A stretch of 64,000 nt of DNA from Chitinophaga pinensis (GCA_945897725.1 CAMDFR010000015.1:1-64000); one strand, 5' to 3'; shown: positions 1 through 9,551, numbered from the stretch's first letter. The notes: generated from the letters alone by a model not told the origin. Numbers and translations: made by a program.

Positions 1-618
1 ACGCCCGCGGATGATTCATCCGCGGGATAATTTAAAAGTTGCCGCCTAAAAACGGTTTTAATAATAGATTGATTGGTAGTTTTTATTGTGTTTTTTCCGA
101 ACGTCATGTAGGAATAAACACGCTCCCTTCAAATGAATAGCTTGAAGGGAGCATTACCATAAAATTAAAGCATGATATTGTTTCTATAAAGCCATGGAAG
201 CAGAAATGCCCGCGGATGATTCATCCGCGGGATAATTTAAAAGTTGCCGCCTAAAAACGGTTTTAATAATAGATTGATTGGTAGTTTTTATTGTGTTTTT
301 TCTGAACGTCATGTAGGAATAAACACGCTCCCTTCAAATGAATAGTTTGAAGGGAGCATTACCATAAAATTAAAGCATGATATTGTTTCTATAAAGCCAT
401 GGAAGCAGAAACACCCGCGGATGAATCATCCGCGGGATAATTTAAAAATTGCCGCCTAAAAACGGTTTTTAAAAATAGATTGATTTGGTAGTTTTTATTG
501 TTGTGTTTTTTCCTAAAGTCATATAGGAATAAACATGCTCCCTTCAAATGAATAGTTTGTTGGGAGCCATACCAAAGAGATGAATGCATGAAATTATTTC
601 TATAAAGCCATGGAAATA
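1..618. repeat. Tandem array of 205-bp units, three hairpins each
   Basis: Three near-identical units begin at 4, 209 and 414, an exact 205-bp spacing. Each unit opens with a perfect hairpin (arms CCCGCGG/CCGCGGG; 4-26, 209-231, 414-436). It then has a second hairpin (arms GTGTTTTTTCC/GGAATAAACAC, 88-121 in unit 1) and a third (arms GCTCCCTTCAA/TTGAAGGGAGC, 122-152 in unit 1). Units 1 and 2 differ at only a few bases; unit 3 has drifted, including in hairpin 3. The array probably continues left of the window, because the sequence starts just before a unit boundary. No convincing reading frame spans a unit on either strand. It could be a structured RNA, a tandemly duplicated 3' untranslated region, or a DNA-level repeat. 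Confidence 0.9.
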
Positions 619-621
619 AAA

Positions 622-699
622 ACCCGTAGAATTTGGTTCTGCGGGTAACTTTAAAAGGCCTACTTCAACATATTTCTTAAAGCCAAGGAAGCAAACCAT
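622..699. repeat. Degenerate fourth repeat unit
   Basis: After the third unit a diverged hairpin (arms ACCCGTAGAA and TTCTGCGGGT, 622-646) replaces the CCCGCGG hairpin. Then comes a shortened copy of the segment seen before each unit boundary (AAAGCCAAGGAAGC near 679-692, against AAAGCCATGGAAGC in the other units). This looks like the decayed right end of the array. Confidence 0.6.
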
Positions 700-733
700 C
701 CCGCAGTAGTCTACTGCGGGGTTTTTTGTTTTT
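700..733 (+). terminator. Rho-independent terminator closing the repeat array
   Basis: Perfect 10-bp stem (CCCGCAGTAG/CTACTGCGGG) followed by GTTTTTTGTTTTT on the + strand. It sits where the next repeat hairpin would be, so the repeat hairpins may descend from this terminator or the reverse. It would stop rightward transcription from the array before the leftward ABC transporter gene. Confidence 0.7.
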
Positions 734-742
734 ATGCGGAGC

Positions 743-2512
743 TTATTCTTCTTTTCTCTCTCCGATTTGTTGTCGCCACATGGCATAGTATAGTCCTTTC
801 TCAGCTATCAATTCCTCATGCTTGCCCGTTTCAATGATTTTACCTTTTTCTAAAACATAGATTTTGTCTGCATGCATGATAGTGGATAGGCGATGTGCAA
901 TCATTACTGTGATTTGATTTTTATTGGCCGAAATAGACCTAATGGTGCTAGAGATTTCCTGCTCTGTAATGGAGTCTAGAGAAGAAGTTGCCTCATCAAA
1001 GACAAATAAGTTTGGCTTTCTGAGCAAGGCTCTGGCAATCGAAAGTCTTTGTTTTTCACCACCACTAATCTTCATACCACCTTCTCCAATCACGGTATCT
1101 AGTCCATTTTCACTTCGCGCAAGTAAATTCTGACTAGCTGCTTTGTTTAGGACATCAAACATTTCTTCGTCCGTGGCTCTTGGATTAACAAAGAGTAAAT
1201 TTTCTCTAATAGACCCCGAAAAAAGTTGGGTATCCTGTGTAACGAATCCAATTTGCTTTCTTAATTCATCTATATCGATATCTGCCGATCTAATATCATT
1301 ATAATAAATATGTCCATCCTGTGTATCATACAAGCCAACTAAAAGCTTCACAAGAGTCGTTTTACCTGCACCAGAAGGTCCTACGAAGGCAACTGTTTCT
1401 CCTTTGTTCACAACAAAGGAAATGTTCTCAAGTGCCTTAGTCTTTGCTGTTCTATGTTTAAACCCGACATTGTTAAATTCCATTTTGTTGAGATAATCAA
1501 CAGCAATAGGATTATCGGGTTTAGGCTCAATAGGAGCTTCTAAAATTTTATTAAAATTAAACAAGGATGCTTCTGCTTCTCTATAAGCAATAATAACACC
1601 ACCAACTTCTTGCAACGGATTAAAAATAAAAAAGGAATAGAATTGAAAAGTGATGATTTGTCCCAAAGTAAGATGTTCCTTAAACAACATGTACAATAAG
1701 GTGAAAAGGATGGTTTGACGTAAAAAATTTACAAAGGTACCTTGGATGAATGTTACACTGCGTATGCTTTTCACCTTGTCTAACTCTAATTTTAAAATCT
1801 TTAGCAAGGTCAAATTTAATCGTTTTGTTTCTTGCACCGTAAGTCCCAAACTTTTGATTAGTTCTATATTACGAAGACTTTCAGTCGTGCTACCTGCCAA
1901 TAAATTGGTTTCTCTAACAATTTTTGTCTGTACTTTTTTTATTTTTTTTGACATAAAAAAAGTCACGAAAGCAAGAATGGTGCTTGCTAAAAAATAAATA
2001 GGTATGAGTGGTGGATATATTTTGAAAGCGACAATACTCACAAATATCAATCCTACAAATGCACTGAATAAAATGTTAATGGAAGAGCTAATGAGTTTTT
2101 CAACGTCTTGTCTCACTTTCTGTATAATATTTAACGTTTGTCCACTTTGCTTATCTTCAAACTCCTGAAATGATTGTTGTAACGAATGCCTTAGTCCATC
2201 AGAATAAATGTCTGCTCCCATTCTTTGTACCACTACACTATTGGTATAATCTTGAAAGGCCTTGGCTATTCGACTTATCATGGCAACACCCAATAGCAAT
2301 GAAATGGCCTTGATAACTCCCCAAACAAACTGACTTACATTTCTCGCACTTCCATCAGAAAAAGTGAAAGGATGTTTACCTAAGTCATCTATGATATATT
2401 TCCCCAGGATGGTGGGGTCTAGTAGTGAAAAAATTTGACTTATGGCCGCTAATAATAATGTAATAAAGACAAGTAGCTTGTACTTTTTTAGGTAGATATA
2501 TAATAACTTCAT
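743..2512 (-). CDS. ABC exporter half-transporter (permease-ATPase fusion)
   Basis: A 589-residue protein with an N-terminal six-helix exporter membrane domain (about residues 1-320) and a C-terminal nucleotide-binding domain. The ATPase motifs are complete: Walker A GPSGAGKTT, signature ISGGEKQRLSIAR, Walker B LFVFDEATSSLD and switch His in MIAHRLST. This is the MsbA/ABCB layout of a homodimeric inner-membrane exporter. The substrate cannot be told from sequence; lipids, peptides or drugs are all possible. It faces away from the lipid/pigment-type operon at 2639 and shares the intergenic promoter region with it, so an export role for that product is conceivable but unproven. Confidence 0.92.
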   Translation of the reverse strand: MKLLYIYLKKYKLLVFITLLLAAISQIFSLLDPTILGKYIIDDLGKHPFTFSDGSARNVSQFVWGVIKAISLLLGVAMISRIAKAFQDYTNSVVVQRMGADIYSDGLRHSLQQSFQEFEDKQSGQTLNIIQKVRQDVEKLISSSINILFSAFVGLIFVSIVAFKIYPPLIPIYFLASTILAFVTFFMSKKIKKVQTKIVRETNLLAGSTTESLRNIELIKSLGLTVQETKRLNLTLLKILKLELDKVKSIRSVTFIQGTFVNFLRQTILFTLLYMLFKEHLTLGQIITFQFYSFFIFNPLQEVGGVIIAYREAEASLFNFNKILEAPIEPKPDNPIAVDYLNKMEFNNVGFKHRTAKTKALENISFVVNKGETVAFVGPSGAGKTTLVKLLVGLYDTQDGHIYYNDIRSADIDIDELRKQIGFVTQDTQLFSGSIRENLLFVNPRATDEEMFDVLNKAASQNLLARSENGLDTVIGEGGMKISGGEKQRLSIARALLRKPNLFVFDEATSSLDSITEQEISSTIRSISANKNQITVMIAHRLSTIMHADKIYVLEKGKIIETGKHEELIAEKGLYYAMWRQQIGERKEE

Positions 2513-2546
2513 GTTTTTTTAACCAAAATGATAATCGAATGGTTCG

Positions 2547-2554
2547 CAAAACTA
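2547..2554 (-). promoter_or_regulatory. -7 promoter element for the ABC exporter
   Basis: TAGTTTTG on the minus strand matches the Bacteroidota TAnnTTTG -7 element, 34 nt upstream of the ATG. No clear -33 TTG is seen. Confidence 0.45.
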
Positions 2555-2621
2555 GAGAATTAATCTACCTAATGATTGTAAAATATTAATGAGGATTAAA
2601 CTTTTATCATTTTATATTAAT

Positions 2622-2629
2622 TATTTTTG
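2622..2629 (+). promoter_or_regulatory. -7 promoter element for the dehydratase-led operon
   Basis: TATTTTTG matches TAnnTTTG and ends nine bases before the ATG at 2639, so the transcript would be nearly leaderless. A TTG at 2627 overlaps this element and is therefore not a plausible start. Confidence 0.5.
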
Positions 2630-2638
2630 CATTTATAT

Positions 2639-3025
2639 ATGCTAAAAGAGTCATTATATAAAGTTAAAGAACTGTCTGGGAATGCTATGGAAGGGGTATA
2701 TTCTTATCAATTACATTTCTTGCCAGATAATAGCATTTTTGATGGGCATTTTCCCAATCAGCCTGTGGTGCCTGGTGTGGTCATTATTCAGATAGTGAAG
2801 GAAATGATGTCAGACATCCTTGGCACAAGTTGCTATTATTACAAAATTCTTCAAACTAAGTTTCTACAGGTCATTAACCCAAACGAACAGTTGTCGTTTT
2901 TGCTGGAGCTTAAAATAAGCTCGCAAGAGGAAATTTATTCTATAGATGTTGTTCTTCAAAACGAAACAACTATAGCATTTAAAATGAAGGCGAAAATCAA
3001 AAAGGAAGCACAAGATGCGAGATAA
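2639..3025 (+). CDS. FabZ/ApeI-like hot-dog 3-hydroxyacyl-ACP dehydratase homologue
   Basis: A 128-residue single hot-dog protein. Residues 34-47 (FDGHFPNQPVVPGV) match the dehydratase signature, with the catalytic His at position 37. In FabZ the second catalytic residue is a Glu four positions after PGV; here that position is Gln51, so activity may be altered. The family removes water from 3-hydroxyacyl-ACP during fatty acid or polyene chain growth. The ATG at 2639 is preferred to the in-frame TTG at 2627, which lies in the promoter. The next gene starts inside this one (11-base overlap), so it heads an operon. Non-FabZ, ApeI-type members occur in aryl-polyene and flexirubin clusters, which fits the neighbours. 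Confidence 0.75.
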   Translation: MLKESLYKVKELSGNAMEGVYSYQLHFLPDNSIFDGHFPNQPVVPGVVIIQIVKEMMSDILGTSCYYYKILQTKFLQVINPNEQLSFLLELKISSQEEIYSIDVVLQNETTIAFKMKAKIKKEAQDAR

Positions 3026-4181
3026 CAGATTTATTACTGAAAAAATCTGTGTTGTCATACCAACCTATAATAACGACAAAACGCTTGTTAGCGTCATCAA
3101 TGATGTACTAGAATACACAGATCAAATCATTGTTGTCAATGATGGAAGTACCGATGGTACTATGGATGCTTTGGCTTTTTTTACTGACATACAGGTTATA
3201 CATTTCGAAAAAAACCAAGGGAAGGGGGCGGCATTGCGAATGGCTTTTAAACAGGCTTTTGATAAAGGCTTTCAATATGCGATTAGTATTGATAGCGATG
3301 GTCAGCACTATGCTAAAGATTTGGTTCATTTCCTGAATAAATTACCCGAATCTAGAAATAGTATCATTATTGGCTCTCGAAATATGATGCAAGAAAACGT
3401 ACCTGGCACTAGTAGTTTTGGGAATAAGTTTTCTAATTTTTGGTTTCAGCTAGAGACTGGTATCAAGGTACCTGATACACAAAGTGGGTTTCGATTATAT
3501 CCACTTGAGGCCTTACATAAACTGTGGCTTTTTACATGGAGATATGAATTTGAAATAGAGGTCTTAGTAAAAGCCGCATGGAATCAGGTAAATGTACTAT
3601 GCATACCTATTGATGTCTATTATCCACCAAAAGAGGAAAGAATTACGCATTTCAGAAAAGGTCCTGACTTTACACGAATTAGTTTTCTCAATGCTTATCT
3701 AGTGGTTTTAGCTTTTCTCTTTTATAAACCAAGAAATTTTGTTTTAAACTTTAGCGAAAATCTAAAGGCCTTTTGGTACAATCATTTTCTTGCCACCCAT
3801 GAGAGTAATTATATTAAAGCAGCTTCAGTTGGTTTGGGTGTCTGTATGGGGATCTTTCCTGTATGGGGCTTCCAGATGTTGATTGCTGTCTTTATTGCCT
3901 TGTATTTTAAACTTAACAAGGTTATTGTCCTGGTGGTTTCAAACATTAGTTTCGGACCATTAAGCATTTTTTGGGCTTTTGCGGGATTGTTTCTTGGGAA
4001 AAAAATAATAGGAGGTACATTGACTTTTGAGGAATTTAAGTGGGTACTCACTTTAGAAGAATTACAAAAAAGTTTTCTTCAGTTCTTCGTCGGTGGAGCA
4101 GTCTTGGCTATTCTACTCGGGCTACTTTCGTTCCTTCTTACCTATTGCATACTTCAATTAGCTCGTAAAGAAAATAAATAA
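3015..4181 (+). CDS. Family 2 glycosyltransferase with C-terminal DUF2062 membrane domain
   Basis: A 388-residue protein. Residues 10-230 form a GT-A domain of the dolichol-phosphate-mannose synthase type, with VVIPTYNN at 13-20, NDGSTDG at 42-48, the metal-binding DSD at 93-95, and IIGSR and SGFRLYP motifs. Residues about 265-380 contain hydrophobic segments with the pattern of DUF2062 (GVCMGIFPVWGFQ). The family transfers sugars from nucleotide donors to lipid acceptors at the inner membrane; donor and acceptor are not predictable here. It overlaps the dehydratase gene and is five bases from the next gene. GT2 enzymes with this tail are seen in aryl-polyene/flexirubin-like clusters. Confidence 0.88.
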   Translation: MRDNRFITEKICVVIPTYNNDKTLVSVINDVLEYTDQIIVVNDGSTDGTMDALAFFTDIQVIHFEKNQGKGAALRMAFKQAFDKGFQYAISIDSDGQHYAKDLVHFLNKLPESRNSIIIGSRNMMQENVPGTSSFGNKFSNFWFQLETGIKVPDTQSGFRLYPLEALHKLWLFTWRYEFEIEVLVKAAWNQVNVLCIPIDVYYPPKEERITHFRKGPDFTRISFLNAYLVVLAFLFYKPRNFVLNFSENLKAFWYNHFLATHESNYIKAASVGLGVCMGIFPVWGFQMLIAVFIALYFKLNKVIVLVVSNISFGPLSIFWAFAGLFLGKKIIGGTLTFEEFKWVLTLEELQKSFLQFFVGGAVLAILLGLLSFLLTYCILQLARKENK

Positions 4182-4186
4182 AAGCA

Positions 4187-7100
4187 TTGGGAAATATATT
4201 TTTAGCCTTATACAAATATTTTCAAAAGCATAGCATTGTTTTCCTGGCAATGCTTGTCATGATAGCTGGGCTAAGTATTTATTTTGCTACACAATTAAAG
4301 TTTGAAGAAGATATTTCTAAAATAATTCCATCTGATGAAAAGACGGATAAGCTGAACTTTATTTTTAATAATTCTAAATTTCTTGAGAAGCTCGTAGTTC
4401 GAATATCTTTAAGAGATTCTTCAAAATCAAATCCTGAAGAATTGATGACTGCCTGCGATTCTTTAGTTAGTAAAATCGAAGCTAAAAACTTTAAGCCAGA
4501 TACTTTATTTAAGGATGTCAATTATAAGATTGCCGACGATATTATTTTAAATATTTACGGAATTCTGTTTAATAATTTACCACTACTTTTAGAAGAGGAG
4601 GATTACAAACATATCGATAGTACATTGACGAAAACTGCCATAGATGTGACCATGCAGAAGAATTATAAAGCTCTAATGTCTCCATCTGGCTTTGCCTTTA
4701 AGGAAAATATTTTGAAAGATCCACTGCACTTAGTTCCTATTGTACTTAAGAAATTACAGAGTCTACAATTCGACGAAAATTATGTCATCAATAATGGCTA
4801 CTTGACCACCAAGGATGGCAAAAATTTAATGTTATTCGTTATTCCGAATGCTTCTAATGGAAATACAGGAAGGAATCATGAATTAATAAAATTAATGGAT
4901 GCCTCTATTGATTCGTTACAAAAAGCAAATCCTTCTATCAGTATAGAGTATTTTGGAGGTACAGCTGTTTCAGTGGCGAATGCCACACAAATCAAGAAAG
5001 ATATTATTCTTACCACGAGTATCGCCATCATAGGATTGTTTTTGTTTATCACTTTTTATTTTCGAAGTAAAAGTATTTTCATACTTATTTTTATTCCTAT
5101 CTCCTATGGTGCGATTGTTTCATTAGCTATTCTGTTTTTATTGAAAGGGTCTGTTTCAGCCATTGCATTGGGAATAGGCTCCATCTTATTAGGTATTGCC
5201 ATCAATATTTCGCTACATATTTTTACACATTTCAAGTCGCATGGCACGCCTGAAGCTGTTTTGAAAGACATATCCACCGCATCCATTTTAACGGCATTAA
5301 CTACTAGCTCAGCATTCTTTTGTCTTTGTTTTTTAGAAAGTGATGCTATGAGAGATTTAGGTCTTTTTGCCGGGATAAGTATCATTGTAGCCGCCGTTTC
5401 ATCTTTGGTTATTTTGCCACATTTGTTAAGATGGACCGAATCAAATGTTCAAGAAAACAATTCTTCTTTACTCGATAAAGTAGCCGCATATCCTTATCAC
5501 AAAAACAAATTGTTATTGCTTTTTCTTTCTGCCTCCATTATTATTGGTTGCTTCAACATGAACAAAGTAACATTTGAATCTGACCTCAATCAAATGAGTT
5601 ATATGTCCAATAAGTTAAAGCTTGCAGAGACGAATCTTGATAGAATCAGCAACTACAAATGGAGAAATATGTTTCTGGTGAGTAGTGGAAAAAATCTAGA
5701 TGAGGCATTAGAAAATAATCAGCAAGCGCTCCTAAAGACCAAGGAATTGATGGCAAAAGGTTTGGTTAAAAAATTCACCAATGTTCATGTCTTACTTTTG
5801 TCGAAAGCAGAACAAAAGAAAAGAATTGCCCACTGGAATGGCTTCTGGAATACAAGAAGTGTAGATATGCTAAAAGAGCTTTCTACCTCAGCGAAATCAT
5901 TGGGCTTTAACGACCGTGCATTCTTACCTTTTACTACTATGATAAATAAACAGTATGATTATTTACCAAAAGAGGAGGAGTTGACTTTACGTAAATTATT
6001 GCTCGACGATTATATTAATGAAACAGCGGATTTGACAACAGTGGTGACTTTACTAAAAGTAAAACTCGAGGACAAAGATAAAGTGTATGATGCCATCAAA
6101 GACCAAAAGAACATTTCATTATTGGATAAACAATACCTCACCAAAAGATTTGTTGAAATTATGGGTAAGGATTTTAATTTCTTGCTTTATATCTCATTCG
6201 TTATTGTTTTTCTCTTAATATTAATTTCTTTTGGACGAATTGAACTCACCTTATTGTGTGTGTTGCCAATGATGTGTAGCTGGATACTTACACTTGGATT
6301 GATGTCAATTTTAGGTATTAAGTTCAATATTTTTAATATCATCATCTCTACCTTTATCTTTGGAATGGGTGATGATTTTTCTGTTTTTGTTGTAACCGGT
6401 CTTCAACAAAAATATGCCGAAGGAAAGGATAATCTCAGTTCATATAAAACATCCATTCTTTTGTCTACCATCACCACCTTGGTGGGTATTGGGGTGCTGA
6501 TCTTTGCAAAACATCCTGCTCTCAAATCCATAGCGCTTATCTCAATTATTGGCATTTTTTCGGTGGTATTGGTTTCCTATACAGTACAACCACTTCTTTT
6601 TGATTTTTTAGCGCAACATCGAAAAGAAAAGGGTAAAGTACCTGTTACCTTTTTGAATGCTTGTATTTCCTTTTTTGCATTTGCCTATTATTTTGTTGGT
6701 TGTATCGTTTTAACTTTGATTGGAATAGTAACTGTTGCACCTTTTGGCAAGATAAAAGCGGTAAAATATTTCTATCATTGGTGTATTTGTTATTATTGCA
6801 GATCCTTGACATACTTAATGTTCATCGTTAAGAAAGTGGATACCTATCCAGATAGAAAGTATTTTCAAAAACCCGCTGTCATCATTTGCAATCATTCTTC
6901 CTTCGTGGATATTTTAGTGGTCTTGGGCTTTTATCCAAAAATTATTATGTTGACGAATGACTGGGTGTATAATCGTTCTCCGTATAGTCTAGTCGTGCGC
7001 ATGGCAGGATTCTATCACGTAGAGGAAGGTCATGAGGAAAGTGAGGCCAAATTAAAAACTCAAATTGCTGATGGATATTCTGTGATGGTATTCCCGGAAG

Positions 7101-8038
7101 GCACGCGCTCAGAAGATCCTGATAAAATGCTGCGATTCCATAAAGGAGCATTTTATATCGCCGAAAAAATGCAGTTAGATATTCTGCCCATTCTTCTTCA
7201 TGGTATTGGACATTTTATGACAAAGGGAGAATTCTATTTAAAAAATGGTTCTTGCCATGTGAAAATCCTTGCACGCATCGAACCAACGAATGAATTTTTT
7301 GGTAAAAATTACGCGGAACGAACGCCCAGAATTGCAAGGTATTTTAAAGCGGAATATGAAAAATTGAGACAAATCGTAGAAACGCCTGCCTATTTTAATG
7401 ATCGAGTGATAAAAAATTTTGCATTCAAAGGTCCAGTGTTAGAATGGTATGTCCGAATAAAATTGCATCTTGAAAAAAATTATACTTTACTAAATGAATT
7501 GATACCACGTGAAGGCAAGATATATGATATTGGCTGTGGTTATGGCTATACAGCATTGATGCTACATTTGGTTGACAAGAATAGAACCATCATTGGGATT
7601 GACTTTGATGAGGAGAAAATAGCAGTGGCACAAAACTTACCATCAACTCAAGGGAACATTCAGTTTTTTGTTGCTGATGTTCGAGCATTCGATTTTCAAA
7701 AAGCAGATGTGTTTTTGATTAGCGATGTATTACATTATCTGAAATTCGAAGAGCAAACAGCCTTATTGCAAAAATGTATGAACCAGCTATCTGAAAATGG
7801 AATGATTTTGATAAGGGACGCTGATTCTGATAATGAGGAGAAACACGTCAAGTCTAAGTGGACAGAAAGGATGAGTACCTTTTTTGGTTTTAATAGAGCC
7901 TCATTCGAAGAGATGGAATTTATTTCTGGTGATTTTTTGAACTCTTTTATGAAAGCAAAGGGATTTGCTATGGAACAGTACAAAGACTCTCAAAAAACAT
8001 CAAACACATTATTTGTAGTTAAAAGAATAAAGCATTAG
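4187..8038 (+). CDS. Trifunctional MMPL transporter / lysophospholipid-type acyltransferase / SAM methyltransferase
   Basis: A single 1283-residue frame with three modules. Residues 1-810 are an RND/MMPL exporter: a helix near 15-33, a periplasmic domain, helices about 270-415, a second periplasmic domain 460-660 and helices about 663-805. Residues 820-1075 are a PlsC-type acyltransferase, with the HX4D motif NHSSFVD at 902-908 and FPEGTRS at 969-975. Residues 1080-1283 are a class I methyltransferase, with motif I DIGCGYG at 1114-1120 and the acidic residue D1139. The start is TTG, five bases after the previous stop; the first ATGs lie inside the first membrane helix. It probably exports, acylates and methylates one lipid product of this operon. 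Similar three-part fusions exist in other Bacteroidota, so the join is genuine rather than a lost stop. Confidence 0.9.
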   Translation: MGNIFLALYKYFQKHSIVFLAMLVMIAGLSIYFATQLKFEEDISKIIPSDEKTDKLNFIFNNSKFLEKLVVRISLRDSSKSNPEELMTACDSLVSKIEAKNFKPDTLFKDVNYKIADDIILNIYGILFNNLPLLLEEEDYKHIDSTLTKTAIDVTMQKNYKALMSPSGFAFKENILKDPLHLVPIVLKKLQSLQFDENYVINNGYLTTKDGKNLMLFVIPNASNGNTGRNHELIKLMDASIDSLQKANPSISIEYFGGTAVSVANATQIKKDIILTTSIAIIGLFLFITFYFRSKSIFILIFIPISYGAIVSLAILFLLKGSVSAIALGIGSILLGIAINISLHIFTHFKSHGTPEAVLKDISTASILTALTTSSAFFCLCFLESDAMRDLGLFAGISIIVAAVSSLVILPHLLRWTESNVQENNSSLLDKVAAYPYHKNKLLLLFLSASIIIGCFNMNKVTFESDLNQMSYMSNKLKLAETNLDRISNYKWRNMFLVSSGKNLDEALENNQQALLKTKELMAKGLVKKFTNVHVLLLSKAEQKKRIAHWNGFWNTRSVDMLKELSTSAKSLGFNDRAFLPFTTMINKQYDYLPKEEELTLRKLLLDDYINETADLTTVVTLLKVKLEDKDKVYDAIKDQKNISLLDKQYLTKRFVEIMGKDFNFLLYISFVIVFLLILISFGRIELTLLCVLPMMCSWILTLGLMSILGIKFNIFNIIISTFIFGMGDDFSVFVVTGLQQKYAEGKDNLSSYKTSILLSTITTLVGIGVLIFAKHPALKSIALISIIGIFSVVLVSYTVQPLLFDFLAQHRKEKGKVPVTFLNACISFFAFAYYFVGCIVLTLIGIVTVAPFGKIKAVKYFYHWCICYYCRSLTYLMFIVKKVDTYPDRKYFQKPAVIICNHSSFVDILVVLGFYPKIIMLTNDWVYNRSPYSLVVRMAGFYHVEEGHEESEAKLKTQIADGYSVMVFPEGTRSEDPDKMLRFHKGAFYIAEKMQLDILPILLHGIGHFMTKGEFYLKNGSCHVKILARIEPTNEFFGKNYAERTPRIARYFKAEYEKLRQIVETPAYFNDRVIKNFAFKGPVLEWYVRIKLHLEKNYTLLNELIPREGKIYDIGCGYGYTALMLHLVDKNRTIIGIDFDEEKIAVAQNLPSTQGNIQFFVADVRAFDFQKADVFLISDVLHYLKFEEQTALLQKCMNQLSENGMILIRDADSDNEEKHVKSKWTERMSTFFGFNRASFEEMEFISGDFLNSFMKAKGFAMEQYKDSQKTSNTLFVVKRIKH

Positions 8039-8039
8039 C

Positions 8040-9551
8040 ATGGAACACTATGATGTTGTGATTTTAGGAAGTGGACTTGGAGGTCTCATCGCTGCGAATA
8101 TCTTATCGAAAAATAATTATTCAGTATGTGTTGTTGAGAAAAACGAGCAATTCGGTGGGGCATTGCAAATATACAAGAGGGACAATGTGATGCTCGATAC
8201 TGGGGTTCATTATATCGGTGGATTGGGTAAAGGCGAAAATTTATATCAGTTCTTTAAGTATTTAGGTTTGATAGATAAACTGACATTGAAGCAGTTGGAC
8301 AAAGATGGCTTTGATCGAATCAGCTTCTCTGAGAATGAAGAAATCTATCCGTGGGCAAACGGATACGAAAATTTTGAAAAGACTTTAACAAATATTTTTC
8401 CAAAAGAAAAAACAGGCATTCAGGCTTATGTAAAAATGGTGAAGGAGACTTGTGAAAGCCTAGAACTATATAATCTTAAAACACCTGACGCTCCAAGTTT
8501 TCAAGCTGCTTACTATAGTTTAAATACGTATGATTTTTTAAAAAGTATTATCACCGATGAGAAATTAATTGCTGTATTGTTAGGCAATAATTTACTCTAC
8601 TATGCAGACAAGGATAAAACACCTTTTTATGTACATGCATTAATCGTCAATAGTTATATTTTAAGTGCTTGGCGTTGTATAGATGGAGGTCAACAAATAG
8701 CAAGCATTTTAGTTCGTTCCATTAGAGGCAATGGTGGCAAGGTTTTAAGACTGCAAGAAGTTGTTAAGATTGAAACAGAAAATGGGTTGGCTACAACTGT
8801 TCAACTCAAGAGTGGTAAACAAATTTTTGGAAAAAATTTTATTTCAAATATCAACCCTTCTCTCACCTTGGACTTGTTGGATGAAAAAGTGCTTCGAAGC
8901 GCTTACAAAAAACGAATAAAGTCCATTGAAAATGCGATGTCAGCCTTTACGATGCACATCATTCTGAAGGAAAACACTTTTCCATATTTTAATTATAATC
9001 GCTATCATTTTACCACAAATAATCTGTGGTGTAATAGCCGTTATGAGGTCGAGAATTGGCCTGAAAATCTAATGATCTTTACACCAGCATTTGGTGAGCA
9101 TGATACCTATGCAAAATCAATTAGCATTATGTGTTCCATGAGTTTTGATGAAGTTAAAGAATGGGAAACGTCGCATTCAACGGTGCCTGAAAAAAACATT
9201 AGAGATGAAAATTATCTTGTATGGAAAGCAGCTAAAGAGCAAAAAGTGTTAGATATTGTCTATACATTGTATCCGTCACTAAAGGGTAATATCTCGGCAG
9301 TGCATTCCGCTAGTCCGCTAACCTATAGAGATTATCTCAATACCAAAGAAGGTAGTACCTATGGCAGTATAAAGAATTGCCAACACCCACTCGAATCCTA
9401 CTTGTCACCAAGAACTAAAATCGCTAATTTGTACTTGACAGGTCAAGATATCAATCTTCATGGGATCCTAGGTGTCACAATTAGCGCATTTCTTACTTGT
9501 GCATCATTTGTAGATATGGATCAACTAATGAAGGAGGTTAGAGAAGCATAA
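8040..9551 (+). CDS. CrtI/phytoene-desaturase-like FAD-dependent oxidoreductase
   Basis: A 503-residue flavoprotein with an N-terminal dinucleotide-binding motif (GSGLGG, 10-15), an acidic strand end (VVEKNEQFGG) and a C-terminal segment NLYLTGQDINLHG typical of the phytoene desaturase/NAD(P)-FAD oxidoreductase superfamily. Members oxidise or isomerise hydrophobic polyenes or saturate double bonds. The gene begins one base after the preceding stop, so it is the last clear member of the operon from 2639. No carotenoid genes (crtB, crtE) are near, so a substrate made by a type II polyketide or fatty acid synthase is more likely than phytoene. The exact reaction is unknown. Confidence 0.85.
   Translation: MEHYDVVILGSGLGGLIAANILSKNNYSVCVVEKNEQFGGALQIYKRDNVMLDTGVHYIGGLGKGENLYQFFKYLGLIDKLTLKQLDKDGFDRISFSENEEIYPWANGYENFEKTLTNIFPKEKTGIQAYVKMVKETCESLELYNLKTPDAPSFQAAYYSLNTYDFLKSIITDEKLIAVLLGNNLLYYADKDKTPFYVHALIVNSYILSAWRCIDGGQQIASILVRSIRGNGGKVLRLQEVVKIETENGLATTVQLKSGKQIFGKNFISNINPSLTLDLLDEKVLRSAYKKRIKSIENAMSAFTMHIILKENTFPYFNYNRYHFTTNNLWCNSRYEVENWPENLMIFTPAFGEHDTYAKSISIMCSMSFDEVKEWETSHSTVPEKNIRDENYLVWKAAKEQKVLDIVYTLYPSLKGNISAVHSASPLTYRDYLNTKEGSTYGSIKNCQHPLESYLSPRTKIANLYLTGQDINLHGILGVTISAFLTCASFVDMDQLMKEVREA

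Noticed and set aside
1-618. CRISPR array as an explanation of the tandem repeats
   Set aside because: The whole 205-bp unit is repeated with no variable spacers, and no cas genes are present.
389-786. Minus-strand reading frames of 66 and 80 codons across the repeat array end
   Set aside because: They are made mostly of repeat hairpins, do not persist in all units, and one overlaps the ABC transporter gene.
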